Counted from the first letter of the stretch, positions 24,814-33,982 are shown. The stretch: 64,000 nucleotides of DNA from Chryseobacterium limigenitum (GCF_900114875.1 NZ_FPKW01000020.1:1-64000), one strand, 5' to 3'. A program made the numbers and translations. The notes: generated by a model from the letters alone, not told the origin.

Positions 24814-25935
24814 TTATAGTTGAACCAACTCCGTCACCTCAACATCATATCCTCCAACCTGAGGTTTAATATTAGGATTTTGAGTGATAACTTTAAATTT
24901 ATTTATTCCTAGATTCTTTAAGATCTGCGTTCCAATTCCATAATCTCTGAAATTATACGCCAACGTTGGACGCTGTTGCTGACCGTCTTGATAATCCAAG
25001 AATTGTTGTAATTTTTTCAGAGTATTTTCAGAATTTGAAACGTTATTGATGAAAATAATTGCACCTTTTCCTGCTTCATTTACCATATTTGTAACTTTTT
25101 CCAATAAAGGTTTTTCACCATTATTTAGTCTTGTCAACACATCAAAATAAGAATCAGAAGACTGAACTCTTACCAAAACAGGCTCATCAACCGTCCAGGT
25201 TCCTTTGGTTAATGCAAAGTGGATCTGTTCGTTTGAAGTTTCTCTGAAAGCATAAAAATCAAACTCACCGTAAGCAGTTTTCACTTTTCTTTCTTCCAAT
25301 CTTTCGATAAGATTTCCTTTTTTAAGCTGATAATGAATAAGATCTTCAATAGAAACAATCTTCATATCATGTTTCTGAGCAAAAACCTGAAGATCCGGTA
25401 AACGAGACATTGAACCGTCTTCATTCATGATCTCACAGATCACTCCGCCTTCTTTTAATCCAGCTAATTGAGTTAAATCAATCGCAGCTTCCGTATGTCC
25501 GGCTCTTTTCAAAACACCTCCTTTCTTAGCACGAAGCGGGAAAATGTGTCCCGGTCTCATGAAATCTGTCGGTTTTGAATTTCCATCCATCAACGCTAAG
25601 ATCGTTTTCGCTCTGTCACCTGCAGAAATACCGGTAGAAGTACCGTTTCCTAAAAGGTCAACAGAAACAGTAAATGCTGTTTCTTTAGGATCGCTGCTAC
25701 GGCTTACCATGATCTCTAAACCAAGCTCGTCACATCTTTTTTCAGGAAGTGGCATACAGATAAGCCCTCTTCCGTGAACAGCCATAAAATTGATTAATTC
25801 TGGTGTTGTAAGTTCTGCGGCACAAAGAAAATCACCTTCATTCTCTCTGTCTTCATCATCTACTACTATGATTATTTTACCATTTTTAAGGTCTTCAATA
25901 GCCTCCGGAATAGTATTTAATTTAATATCAGACAT
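24814..25935 (-). CDS. ribB: RibBA-type protein: active DHBP synthase with degenerate GTP cyclohydrolase II domain
   Basis: A 373-residue protein starting MSDIKLNTIPEAIEDLKNGK at 25935. Residues 1-205 are 3,4-dihydroxy-2-butanone-4-phosphate synthase, with DDEDRENEGDFLCAAE, ISAGDRAKT (here STGISAGDRAKTI), RPGHIFPLRAKKGGVLKRAG and EIMNEDGSMSR. The C-terminal half aligns with GTP cyclohydrolase II but lacks its active site. Where the three zinc cysteines should be it reads VQSSDSYFDVLTRLNNG, and the RQEGRGIG loop is replaced by FINNVSNSENTLKK. RDYGIGTQILKNLG is retained. It likely makes only the butanone phosphate for riboflavin, with the second domain structural. Confidence 0.88.
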   Translation of the reverse strand: MSDIKLNTIPEAIEDLKNGKIIIVVDDEDRENEGDFLCAAELTTPELINFMAVHGRGLICMPLPEKRCDELGLEIMVSRSSDPKETAFTVSVDLLGNGTSTGISAGDRAKTILALMDGNSKPTDFMRPGHIFPLRAKKGGVLKRAGHTEAAIDLTQLAGLKEGGVICEIMNEDGSMSRLPDLQVFAQKHDMKIVSIEDLIHYQLKKGNLIERLEERKVKTAYGEFDFYAFRETSNEQIHFALTKGTWTVDEPVLVRVQSSDSYFDVLTRLNNGEKPLLEKVTNMVNEAGKGAIIFINNVSNSENTLKKLQQFLDYQDGQQQRPTLAYNFRDYGIGTQILKNLGINKFKVITQNPNIKPQVGGYDVEVTELVQL

Positions 25936-26002
25936 TTTTACTATAGATTTTTGCAAAGATACTCATAAAAATAAGCATCTCCCAATTAATATAAACGGTT
26001 TG

Positions 26003-27010
26003 TTACGCTTTGAATAAAGAGTCTTTGGCTTTTCTGATGATGTCGTAAGAATCTAATCTTTTCTGATGGTCGTAAATGTGAGAATTGATCATTAATTCAT
26101 CTATATTGAACTTTTCCTGAAAGCTTTTTAACTTCTCTGCAATTTCAGATTGATCTCCGATAAAAGTATATCTCAACTTCTGTAAAACCATCGATTTTTC
26201 CATTGGTGACCAAACAACATCATCCATATCATCAACTGGCGGAGAAAAAGGTTTTCTATCGTTTCTTACAATATTGATAAACGCCTGAAATAAAGTCGTA
26301 GAAAGTTTATGAGCTTCCTCTGTTGTTTCAGCTGCAACCCCATTGACACAAGCCAAAATATAAGGTTTGTCCAACTGCTTTGAAGGCTCAAAATGTTCTC
26401 TGTAAATATTGAAAGCCATTTCCATTTGTTCAGGTGCAAAATGTCCTGCGAAAGCATACGGAAGTCCTAATTCTGCGGCCAGCCAAGCGCTGTCTGTACT
26501 CGAACCCAAAATATACAACGGAATATCCAATCCTTCTCCCGGAATGGCGCGAACCAATGCATTAGAATTTTCCTTAGAAAAATATTTTTGCAGTTCTAAA
26601 ATCTGTCTTGGAAACTGTTCATTAATAATTGCCGGATTTCTACCCAAAGCCTGAGCCGTTAAACCATCCGTTCCGGGAGCTCTTCCCAATCCAAGATCTA
26701 TTCTTCCCGGAAAAAGAGATTCCAATGTTCCGAATTGCTCGGCAATAACTAATGAACTGTGATTCGGAAGCATAATTCCCCCCGATCCTACTCTAATTTT
26801 TTTTGTTCCGTTGGCGATAAAACCAATCAGAACTGAAGTTGCAGAACTGGCGATGCTTTCCATATTGTGATGTTCGGCAAGCCAGAATCTGTTATAATTA
26901 AGATTTTCAGTAAAGTTTGCTAAAGATAAACTGTCCTGAAAACTATCATGAATGCTTTTCCCCTGCTTTACTGGCGCAAGATCTAGCACTGATATTTCAA
27001 AGTTTTTCAT
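26003..27010 (-). CDS. LLM class flavin-dependent oxidoreductase
   Basis: A protein of about 335 residues of the bacterial luciferase-like monooxygenase fold. The ATG at 27010 (MKNFEISVLDLAPVKQGKSI) is preferred to one 18 codons upstream because the family starts this way. NYNRFWLAEHHNMESIASSA, RVGSGGIMLPNHSSLVIAEQ, LFPGRIDLGLGRAPGTD and YILGSSTDSAWLAAELGLPY are typical of the MsnO8-like alkanal monooxygenase group. The substrate cannot be assigned. It stands alone on the minus strand. Confidence 0.88.
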   Translation of the reverse strand: MKNFEISVLDLAPVKQGKSIHDSFQDSLSLANFTENLNYNRFWLAEHHNMESIASSATSVLIGFIANGTKKIRVGSGGIMLPNHSSLVIAEQFGTLESLFPGRIDLGLGRAPGTDGLTAQALGRNPAIINEQFPRQILELQKYFSKENSNALVRAIPGEGLDIPLYILGSSTDSAWLAAELGLPYAFAGHFAPEQMEMAFNIYREHFEPSKQLDKPYILACVNGVAAETTEEAHKLSTTLFQAFINIVRNDRKPFSPPVDDMDDVVWSPMEKSMVLQKLRYTFIGDQSEIAEKLKSFQEKFNIDELMINSHIYDHQKRLDSYDIIRKAKDSLFKA

Positions 27011-27265
27011 ATACGAGATATTTACTTTTTTTAAAGATGATATGGAATCTCCTTTTGATTTCATACTTTAAGTTTTTAGTCTAAAAAACCAAACAAATGT
27101 AAGACATCTAAACTGCATTAGTTACTTTTTGTAATTGATAAGTCTGATGGTGTAGTTCAGGAAAAAACTATTGAAATTATTTAGCCTCTTCAATTTTTTT
27201 TGTAATTAAAAAATAAATACTTTATTTTCACATTCTATAAATGAAGAAAAAAAATCTTGTTCAAA

Positions 27266-27703
27266 ATGAAAAAAATCTATCTACTTATTATCTCATTCCT
27301 TTTAATAAGCTGTTCATTTAACCAAACTTTCTCTAACAGGGAGTCTGATAAAAATGATGCAGATCAAATTGCAAAGAAATTTTACTGGCAATTAAAATAC
27401 GGTGGTAATCAGGATAAAATGTATGAATTATTCAGTGATAAGTTTTTTGAGGTTACAAACAGAGATAAACTTAATGAGCTAAATACTGTTTCTCAAAATA
27501 AAATTGGAAAGATTCAGGAATACAACTTGGTAAAGTGGGAGACTTTAGTTGTAAAAGGAAGTAATGCACGAAGTGAATATGTACTAACATATGATGTTAA
27601 AAGAGATATGGGTAAAACTGAAGAAACTTTTTCAATGCAGAAAGAAAATGGTGATATTAAGATTGTTGGATATAGAATTAACCAAGATCTATTAGATCAA
27701 TAA
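27266..27703 (+). CDS. Putative lipoprotein, DUF4019/DUF3887-like
   Basis: A 145-residue protein whose signal peptide ends at a lipobox (MKKIYLLIISFLLISCSFNQ). The ATG at 27266 is preferred; an earlier ATG three codons upstream is possible. The mature domain looks like an NTF2-like fold (ADQIAKKFYWQLKYGGNQDK, MYELFSDKFFEVTNRDKL, EETFSMQKENGDIKIVGYRI), as in DUF4019 proteins. The role is unknown. It is followed 13 bp later by the 27717 gene. Confidence 0.7.
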   Translation: MKKIYLLIISFLLISCSFNQTFSNRESDKNDADQIAKKFYWQLKYGGNQDKMYELFSDKFFEVTNRDKLNELNTVSQNKIGKIQEYNLVKWETLVVKGSNARSEYVLTYDVKRDMGKTEETFSMQKENGDIKIVGYRINQDLLDQ

Positions 27704-27716
27704 AAACTTCAAAACC

Positions 27717-28166
27717 ATGAAATCAAAAATAATGTACATCGAAAACAAATCAAATGGTCATCACGGATCGGCATGGATTGGTTTTGTAGAGTTTTCAAAA
27801 TCCGGCCAAACGGTATATTTTAACAACAAAGCGTTGAAAAAACTTAAGAATACAGGAATTTTGGGAAATCATTTCGACATAGAAACCGGAGAAGAATATT
27901 GGGTTTCAGGTGTGAAAAAAAATGGACAAAATCGCCATCAGTTTGGTAGCGGAAAAATTATGATTGATAAAAATTCGATTGATGAGTATTTAAAAATTGT
28001 TGATTTTAATACTATTGATGAAAAATATTTCAAGCTAATTGAGTTTATCAAAACTGATAAAAGTCGATTTAACGAACTGGAAAATATTGAAGTTGAATAT
28101 AGAGACAATAGCCGTAGCGCAAGTTTTCTGGACAATAATCACAGAAAATTAATCTTAAATATTTAA
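27717..28166 (+). CDS. Conserved hypothetical protein
   Basis: A 149-residue cytosolic protein: MYIENKSNGHHGSAWIGFVE, FSKSGQTVYFNNKALKKL, FDIETGEEYWVSGVKKNGQN and GSGKIMIDKNSIDEYL. I recognise it as a family common in Flavobacteriia and other bacteria that is sometimes mislabelled as 1-deoxyxylulose-5-phosphate synthase. It has no TPP-binding motif, so that label is not supported. Function unknown. It may be co-transcribed with the lipoprotein gene upstream. Confidence 0.7.
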   Translation: MKSKIMYIENKSNGHHGSAWIGFVEFSKSGQTVYFNNKALKKLKNTGILGNHFDIETGEEYWVSGVKKNGQNRHQFGSGKIMIDKNSIDEYLKIVDFNTIDEKYFKLIEFIKTDKSRFNELENIEVEYRDNSRSASFLDNNHRKLILNI

Positions 28167-28170
28167 ATAA

Positions 28171-28214
28171 AAAAGGCTTAACAATGAATTTGAAGTCACT
28201 TATTAAACCTTTTA
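28171..28214. terminator. Bidirectional terminator candidate between convergent genes
   Basis: aaaaggcttaa (28171-28181) pairs imperfectly with ttaaaccttttaa (from 28204). It lies between the 27717-28166 gene (+) and the helicase gene (-). Confidence 0.5.
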
Positions 28215-28222
28215 AAATACTA

Positions 28223-30349
28223 TTACTTATTTTTCTCCTTTTTAAAATTATAATGATTAATCAAAATCCTAATCTCATTAAATTCAAAATTGCTTGGTAA
28301 AGCATTTTTCCATTCCGTTAGTGTTTCATGAGGAGTTTTGTAGAACATATCTTCAAAAGCTTTGATCTTATCCGAAGTGATGACTCTTGAAATATCCAAC
28401 AATCCCTGCTCGGCAAATTTTGCCAAATGTCCGATTACCGTTTCTTTTACCAAACCTCTTTCAAATGCGACTTCCGCAATGGTTTTCCCTTGTTCAAAAA
28501 GCTGAAAAGTCAGCACCTGCGAAGGAACTTTTGCAATTTTCATACTGACTTCCTTGTCATTCTTTTCATCTAAAAGCTTAGTTTCTAATAAATGAGCTTC
28601 TTTTAAACTGTTCAGATATTCTTCAACATCTTCGAGCCAGTTTCTAAATTCTTCGTTGTATTGTTTTAATCCTTTTGCGCCTTTTATTTCAGCATAAAAT
28701 TCTTTTAACGGACTGAAAACTTTATCTCTGATTTCTGTAAAAAAGAAGTTGACCGCCCCTTTTGTTTTAGCCTCAATCTCAGACCATTCTTCTTTTTGAT
28801 CGATGAAATTATTTACTTTTTGAGAAATCACTTTTTCCAGCTTTTCGAAAATTTTCCCTAATTGGGTTACTTCATGTTTTAGCTGAATATATAATTGATT
28901 GGTTTTTACTGTATCAATACTTTTTGTCGTGATTGAAAGCTTGTTCCACTCTTCCACTTCATTCAAAATCCATCTTGAATCAACGGTACGAAGGACTTTT
29001 TTAATGCTGTAATCATATTTTTCCTGATTTAAAATAGCCTCCACATTATCATTCGCAAAAGTAGATCCCTGAAACTGTAGAATTCTGTTATCTTTAAAAA
29101 TAACTTCAGGGGTAATTTTTGATTTCAACACAATTCCTTCCAACGTTCGGCAACGTGACAAAGCAACATACACCTGACCTGCTGTAAAACTTTTTCCGGC
29201 ATCGATAATCACTTTATCAAATGTCAATCCCTGACTTTTATGTATAGTAACCGCCCAAGCCAGTTTTATAGGAAACTGTTCGAAGCTTCCCAAAACCTCC
29301 TCTTTAATATTTTTCTCGGTGTCCAGAAAATATTTTTTCTGTTCCCAAACTTCTCTTTTTACCGTAATTTCTCTTTCGCTGCCGTCGAGAACTACTTTAA
29401 TTTCGTTTTCATCTAAAGCAGAAATTTCACCTAATTTTCCGTTGAAATATCTTTTCTCCCCGGAAATATCATTTCGGATAAACATAACCTGAGCCCCGAT
29501 TTTCAATTCTAAAAACTGTTCGTTGGGAAACTGATTTTCTTTAAATTCTCCAAAAAGTTTCGCTTCAAAAGTAGTAGGATCAACTTTTATTTCCTTTAGT
29601 TTTTCCTGATTGATCTCATCGGCCATTTTGTTGTGAGAACATAAATAGACATAAGATTCAGTTCCTGTTTCAAATATAGGATCGTATCTTTCATTAAGAT
29701 GTTCGAAATCTATGCTTGCTGTATCACCATCACGGATTGCATTCAGAATATCTAAAAAGCTTTCGTCAGATTGACGGTAAACTTTTGTTAATTCAATTGT
29801 CAGTAAAGGAACCTCTTTTATTGCATGGCTGTCGAAAAAGAAAGGAGAATTATAAAACATTTTTAAAATATGTTCATCTCTCACCACCGGCGGAAGCTGA
29901 TACAAATCTCCGATGAACAACATTTGAACCCCTCCAAAACGCTGACTGTTTCTTCTGATGAATCGTAAAGAAAAATCCATCATATCCAAAACATCAGCTC
30001 TTAACATTGAAACCTCATCAATAATAAGTACCTCAACTTCACGTAAAAGTTTAAGTTTATCTTTTCGGTATTTAAAATGCGGCATCAGATCGGCAATATT
30101 ATTCGCCAAACTGGTATCGATACGATCTGTAGTCGGTAAAAAAGTTCTTAAAGGTAGCCCAAACATCGAGTGAATGGTTACTCCTCCCGCGTTGATCGCA
30201 GCAATTCCCGTAGGAGCCACTACGATGTGCTTCTTTTTTGTACGTTTTACAAAATCGTTCAGGAAAGTTGTTTTTCCTGTCCCTGCTTTACCTGTTAAGA
30301 AAACACTCCTGTTGGTATACTCTATTAAGTCAAAAAAATGATTGTTCAT
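28223..30349 (-). CDS. Pif1/RecD-like superfamily 1 helicase with C-terminal HTH domain
   Basis: A protein of about 708 residues; the ATG at 30349 (MNNHFFDLIEYTNRSVFLTG) is preferred over a TTG three codons upstream. Motifs are FLTGKAGTGKTTFLNDF (Walker A), APTGIAAINAGGVTIHSMFG, EVLIIDEVSMLRADVLD (Walker B), LFIGDLYQLPPVV, AWAVTIHKSQGLTFDKVIID and GQVYVALSRCRTLEG. The C-terminal 250 residues are helical and end in a winged-helix-like segment (QLFEQGKTIAEVAFERGLV, KETVIGHLAKFAEQG). It is probably a 5'-3' DNA helicase in genome maintenance. Confidence 0.88.
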   Translation of the reverse strand: MNNHFFDLIEYTNRSVFLTGKAGTGKTTFLNDFVKRTKKKHIVVAPTGIAAINAGGVTIHSMFGLPLRTFLPTTDRIDTSLANNIADLMPHFKYRKDKLKLLREVEVLIIDEVSMLRADVLDMMDFSLRFIRRNSQRFGGVQMLFIGDLYQLPPVVRDEHILKMFYNSPFFFDSHAIKEVPLLTIELTKVYRQSDESFLDILNAIRDGDTASIDFEHLNERYDPIFETGTESYVYLCSHNKMADEINQEKLKEIKVDPTTFEAKLFGEFKENQFPNEQFLELKIGAQVMFIRNDISGEKRYFNGKLGEISALDENEIKVVLDGSEREITVKREVWEQKKYFLDTEKNIKEEVLGSFEQFPIKLAWAVTIHKSQGLTFDKVIIDAGKSFTAGQVYVALSRCRTLEGIVLKSKITPEVIFKDNRILQFQGSTFANDNVEAILNQEKYDYSIKKVLRTVDSRWILNEVEEWNKLSITTKSIDTVKTNQLYIQLKHEVTQLGKIFEKLEKVISQKVNNFIDQKEEWSEIEAKTKGAVNFFFTEIRDKVFSPLKEFYAEIKGAKGLKQYNEEFRNWLEDVEEYLNSLKEAHLLETKLLDEKNDKEVSMKIAKVPSQVLTFQLFEQGKTIAEVAFERGLVKETVIGHLAKFAEQGLLDISRVITSDKIKAFEDMFYKTPHETLTEWKNALPSNFEFNEIRILINHYNFKKEKNK

Positions 30350-30433
30350 CGCCGGCAAAATTACGGAAAATGAATTTGAATTTTTTATCTTGGCACAAGT
30401 TTTGAGAATTAGTGAAAAGAAAAAGTTTATTTT

Positions 30434-30889
30434 ATGAAAAAATTATTCATTCTGGTTCCCGTTTTAGTATTATTTTCAGTTTTTGCATTAAATTCATGTA
30501 AAGCAAAAGTTGACCCTAATACTAATTTACCTAAAGATATTTCAGAAAGGCCTGCTGACGAAAACAGTCAGAAATACGATCAGGCACAATTAGATAAACT
30601 TAGAGCTGAAATTGATGCAGAAATTTCAAAAGAAAAGTGTACAGATGTAACTACAAATGAATGGAAGCCTGCTCCAATTGGATCTAAAGCTTGCGGCGGT
30701 CCGAAATCTTACATTGCTTATCCTGCAAAATCAGAAGCTCAGATTCTTCCAAAAATTGAGAGTTATAACACAAAAGAAGCAGAATTTAATAAAAAATACG
30801 GAATCACATCAGACTGTTCGTTCGTAGGAGAACCAGCAGGAATCAGATGTGTCAACGGAAAAGCAGAGGTTGTTTACCCTGTAGAATAA
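30434..30889 (+). CDS. Putative lipoprotein, cysteine-containing, unknown function
   Basis: A 151-residue protein with signal peptide and lipobox (MKKLFILVPVLVLFSVFALN then SC, Cys22). The mature part has an acidic/lysine-rich helix (YDQAQLDKLRAEIDAEIS) and a compact region with four further cysteines (EKCTDVTTNEWKPAPIG, ACGGPKSYIAYPAKS, SDCSFVGEPAGIRCVNGK), likely two disulfides. The text suggests a small secreted, disulfide-stabilised domain; no function is recognised. It diverges from the helicase gene and is closed by a terminator. Confidence 0.7.
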   Translation: MKKLFILVPVLVLFSVFALNSCKAKVDPNTNLPKDISERPADENSQKYDQAQLDKLRAEIDAEISKEKCTDVTTNEWKPAPIGSKACGGPKSYIAYPAKSEAQILPKIESYNTKEAEFNKKYGITSDCSFVGEPAGIRCVNGKAEVVYPVE

Positions 30890-30935
30890 AATAAACACTC
30901 GAACTCGAACAGGAGTTTTCTCACTAAGGATTTTT

Positions 30936-30969
30936 AAAAAAGCATTGTCAAAATTGACAATGCTTTTTT
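30936..30969 (+). terminator. Terminator after the 30434-30889 lipoprotein gene
   Basis: gcattgtcaa and ttgacaatgc form a 10-bp perfect stem with A-rich and T-rich flanks. Confidence 0.8.
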
Positions 30970-30989
30970 GTGAATTATTAAAATATAAA

Positions 30990-31071
30990 TGGTCAATTTT
31001 GCTTCGCAAGTGAATTAATTATCCTAAAAATTGACCACGAAGTTAATTGACTCGCAAAGCAAAATTGACCA
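30990..31071. repeat. Long inverted repeat between convergent genes
   Basis: The arm at 30990-31011 (tggtcaattttgcttcgcaa plus gt) pairs with 31050-31071 with one bulge. The loop carries a second partial copy of the arm word (aattgaccacgaagttaatt). A degenerate relative lies at 24749-24801. Confidence 0.7.
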
Positions 31072-31083
31072 TTCACACTCAAC

Positions 31084-31620
31084 CTATCCTTGAACTTCTT
31101 TCACATTATCTTTATACCATGAAGAATATTTTACATAATTGTCCGCAATTCTGTTCACTTCTCCTTCCAATAACTGTGCAGAAATATCTTTAATTTTTCT
31201 AGCCGGAACACCTCCCCAAACCTCACCAGACTTGATGTGAGTTCCCTGCGTCACCACAGAACCTGCTCCAACGATAGAATTTTCTTCTACAAGACAGTCA
31301 TCCATAACGATAGAACCCATTCCGATCAGTACATTATCCTGAATCTTACATCCGTGTACGATTGCATTATGCCCAATCGAAACATTATTGCCAATAATTA
31401 AAGGAAATTTTTGATACGTACAGTGTAGCATTGCATTATCCTGCACATTTACTTTATCTCCCATCTTGATGTAATTCACATCGCCTCTTATCACTGCATT
31501 ATACCAGATACTGCAATCTTTTCCCATCACAACATCACCAATAATTGTTGCTGTTTCTGCCAAAAAAGTATTTTCTCCTATTTGTGGTGCTTTTCCTAAA
31601 AGTTCTTTTATCAGTGCCAT
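31084..31620 (-). CDS. Gamma-class carbonic anhydrase family protein
   Basis: A 178-residue left-handed beta-helix protein built from hexapeptide repeats (ATIIGDVVMGKDCSIWYNAV, IKMGDKVNVQDNAMLHCTYQ, IIGNNVSIGHNAIVHGCKIQ, NVLIGMGSIVMDD). The three zinc-ligand histidines of gamma carbonic anhydrases are plausible in MLHC, IGHN and IVHG. Family members are often annotated YrdA or PaaY. True carbonic anhydrase activity is not proven by sequence. The length is normal for this group. Confidence 0.88.
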   Translation of the reverse strand: MALIKELLGKAPQIGENTFLAETATIIGDVVMGKDCSIWYNAVIRGDVNYIKMGDKVNVQDNAMLHCTYQKFPLIIGNNVSIGHNAIVHGCKIQDNVLIGMGSIVMDDCLVEENSIVGAGSVVTQGTHIKSGEVWGGVPARKIKDISAQLLEGEVNRIADNYVKYSSWYKDNVKEVQG

Positions 31621-31707
31621 ATTTTTATTTTGAAAATTTGAAAAATGAGCCGATTTAACAATTAAATTTTTACTTCACGATTTTTAAATGATGCTGATAG
31701 CAAAAAT

Positions 31708-31740
31708 CTAACTTCTAACTTCTGGCTTCTAACTTCTAAA
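31708..31740. repeat. Short tandem repeat related to 54603-54683
   Basis: Repeated taacttct words (ctaacttctaacttctggct followed by another ctaacttctaa) occur in the promoter gap of the Nfu gene. The same word builds the inverted repeat upstream of nadA. Confidence 0.6.
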
Positions 31741-31744
31741 TCCG

Positions 31745-31752
31745 TATTTTTG
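31745..31752 (+). promoter_or_regulatory. -7 box TATTTTTG for the Nfu-type gene
   Basis: A TAnnTTTG match 21 bp before the ATG at 31774. It overlaps a possible upstream TTG start (31750), which is therefore unlikely to be used. Confidence 0.55.
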
Positions 31753-31773
31753 TATCTCAAATTTAACGAAAAA

Positions 31774-32652
31774 ATGCATACTATACTTATAGAACCAACC
31801 GAAAACCCTAAAGTGATGAAATTTGTAGCAGACTACAACTTGATTCCCGGGTCTTTGGAGCTGGACAGAGATTCTGATATTTCAGAAATTCCTTTGGCAC
31901 AAGAACTTTTCAATTATCCTTTTGTTGAAAGAATTTTTATTACAGCAAATTTTGTAGCGGTTGCAAAACAAGACACTATCGAATGGGAACACGTAATTGA
32001 CAGTCTGAAAAATGTAATTGAAGACGAATTATTGGCTAACCCTAGAGTTTACCTTCAAAAGAAAAAGGAAATGTATCAGATCTATGCAGAAATGACTCCA
32101 AACCCGGCGGTGATGAAGTTTGTTTCAAGCAAGCTGTTGTTGGAAGGTTTTGTTGAAGTAAAATCAAGAGAACAGGCGGATGGAGTTCCTTTGGCTCAGG
32201 CTATCTTCAAAGAATTTGACTTTACTAAAGAAGTTTTTATTTCTGATAATTTCGTAGCGGTAACAAGAGATAATTCTGTGGAATGGCACCAGGTAATGAT
32301 GGCTGTTCGCGGATTAATCGCTGACTATTTACAAAACGGCGGTGAGATTTCAAATATCGAAGCGCAGACACACGAAAATCCTGTAGAAAAGATCATCAAC
32401 AGAGACTATACGGATGATGAGCAGAAAATTTCTGATATTTTAAATGAATACGTTGCTCCTGCTGTAGAAAACGACGGTGGAAAGATTTCTTTAATGGAAT
32501 ACGTTCAATCTACTAAAACAGCAAGAATGCTTTTACAAGGTGCTTGCTCAGGATGCCCAAGTTCTACCGCTACCCTGAAAAACGGAATTGAAAGCATTTT
32601 AAAACAATTCGTACCCGATTTGGTAGAAAGAGTGGAAGCTGTAAACGGATAA
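31774..32652 (+). CDS. NifU/Nfu family iron-sulfur scaffold protein with duplicated N-terminal domain
   Basis: A 292-residue protein. Two tandem Nfu N-terminal domains come first (ILIEPTENPKVMKFVADY, then EMTPNPAVMKFVSSKLLL; each has PLAQ.LF/IF and FVAV. text). The C-terminal NifU domain follows, with YVAPAVENDGGKISLMEY and the cluster-binding CxxC in QGACSGCPSSTATLKNG. Such proteins carry and deliver Fe-S clusters in the cytosol. The doubled N-terminal domain is usual in Bacteroidota. It sits 59 bp before hemH; a link with iron delivery is suggestive only. Confidence 0.9.
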   Translation: MHTILIEPTENPKVMKFVADYNLIPGSLELDRDSDISEIPLAQELFNYPFVERIFITANFVAVAKQDTIEWEHVIDSLKNVIEDELLANPRVYLQKKKEMYQIYAEMTPNPAVMKFVSSKLLLEGFVEVKSREQADGVPLAQAIFKEFDFTKEVFISDNFVAVTRDNSVEWHQVMMAVRGLIADYLQNGGEISNIEAQTHENPVEKIINRDYTDDEQKISDILNEYVAPAVENDGGKISLMEYVQSTKTARMLLQGACSGCPSSTATLKNGIESILKQFVPDLVERVEAVNG

Positions 32653-32711
32653 AAAACATACGTAATTAGTAATAAATATTACTCATTGCCAATGACTCAT
32701 TATTTATATTT

Positions 32712-33734
32712 ATGAAAGGAATTCTATTAGTAAATCTTGGTTCGCCAAGATCAACGGCGGTAAATGATGTAAAGGAATATCTTGACGAATTCCTGATGGA
32801 CGAAAAAGTAATTGATTATCGCTGGATTTTTCGAGCGCTTTTAGTTCGTGGAATTATTTTAAATACAAGACCTGCAAAATCTGCAGAAGCTTATAAAACG
32901 GTCTGGACAGAACAAGGTTCACCTTTGATTGTGATTACTGAAAAAATTCAGAAAAAACTTCAAAAACTGGTAGATGTCCCTGTTGAAATCGGGATGAGAT
33001 ACGCTCAGCCAAGTATTGAAGCCGGAATTCAAAAATTGGTTGATAAAGGTGTTACCGAGATCGTACTTTTCCCATTGTATCCGCAATATGCGATGAGTAC
33101 AACGGAAACGGTTATTGATAAGGCGGAAGAAGTTAGAAAAAAGAGCTTCCCAAATATAAAGATCAATTATATTCAGCCTTTTTACAACAGAGAGATCTAT
33201 ACCGATTGTTTGGCGGAAAGTATCAGAGAAAAACTTCCTGAAAACTTCGATGCGTTACAATTTTCTTATCACGGAGTTCCGGAAAGACACATTTATAAAA
33301 CAGATCCGACGAAAACGTGTAATTTAAACGATTGCTGTTCTCGTGAAAATAATCCGAGTCACCAGTTTTGCTACCGTCATCAATGTTTTGACGTGACCAA
33401 TTCTGTCATTAAAAAATTAGGATTACCTAAAGAAAAAGTAATGGTTACGTTCCAATCAAGATTAGGAAACGACAAATGGATGGAACCTTACACCGATGAA
33501 ACTCTTGAAAGTATCGGCAAAAAAGGAGTTAAAAACTTAGCTATTGTTTGTCCGGCCTTCGTTTCAGATTGTCTGGAAACACTGGAAGAGATTTCGGTGG
33601 AAGGAAAAGAACAGTTCTTGCACGGAGGTGGCGAAAATTTCCACTATATCCCGTGTCTGAACGATGAAGACCGCTGGATTGAAGTCGTGAAAACTTTGTG
33701 TGAAGAAAAACTCAATGAATTCTATTTAGTTTAA
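32712..33734 (+). CDS. hemH: Ferrochelatase
   Basis: A 340-residue enzyme inserting Fe(II) into protoporphyrin IX, the last step of protoheme synthesis. MKGILLVNLGSPRSTAVNDV, LYPQYAMSTTETV and the catalytic-His region FSYHGVPERHIYKTD are diagnostic. A cysteine-rich stretch (CNLNDCCSRENNPSHQFCYR) lies in the middle, and VCPAFVSDCLETLEEI contains the conserved C-terminal Glu region. A terminator follows 6 bp after the stop. Confidence 0.95.
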   Translation: MKGILLVNLGSPRSTAVNDVKEYLDEFLMDEKVIDYRWIFRALLVRGIILNTRPAKSAEAYKTVWTEQGSPLIVITEKIQKKLQKLVDVPVEIGMRYAQPSIEAGIQKLVDKGVTEIVLFPLYPQYAMSTTETVIDKAEEVRKKSFPNIKINYIQPFYNREIYTDCLAESIREKLPENFDALQFSYHGVPERHIYKTDPTKTCNLNDCCSRENNPSHQFCYRHQCFDVTNSVIKKLGLPKEKVMVTFQSRLGNDKWMEPYTDETLESIGKKGVKNLAIVCPAFVSDCLETLEEISVEGKEQFLHGGGENFHYIPCLNDEDRWIEVVKTLCEEKLNEFYLV

Positions 33735-33740
33735 AATATA

Positions 33741-33770
33741 ATAACCTTCGGAAACGGAGGTTATTTTTTT
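33741..33770 (+). terminator. Terminator of hemH
   Basis: ataaccttcg (33741-33750) pairs with cggaggttat (33755-33764) around a GAAA tetraloop, followed by seven T. Confidence 0.85.
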
Positions 33771-33982
33771 GTGTAAATATAAGTTGACATCATCCCGGGT
33801 TCAGAATCTTTCAATCAATATAATTTCTTCCTGTCCCATTGTGGGAAAGCTCCAACCTTTTTTAATTCTCTTCGTCCCATGATGGGAATTGTTAAACCAA
33901 AATAGTTTCTTCCCATTCTAGTGATGAGATGGCTTCAACTTATATTTTGGGCTAAAATCAGGCTTATATACCTTTATTTAAT

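Noticed and set aside
24814..25935. Fully bifunctional RibBA
   Set aside because: The cyclohydrolase half lacks the zinc cysteines and catalytic loop, so only the RibB function is supported.
27717..28166. 1-deoxy-D-xylulose-5-phosphate synthase
   Set aside because: That name is used for some homologues, but 149 residues with no TPP-binding motif cannot be that enzyme.
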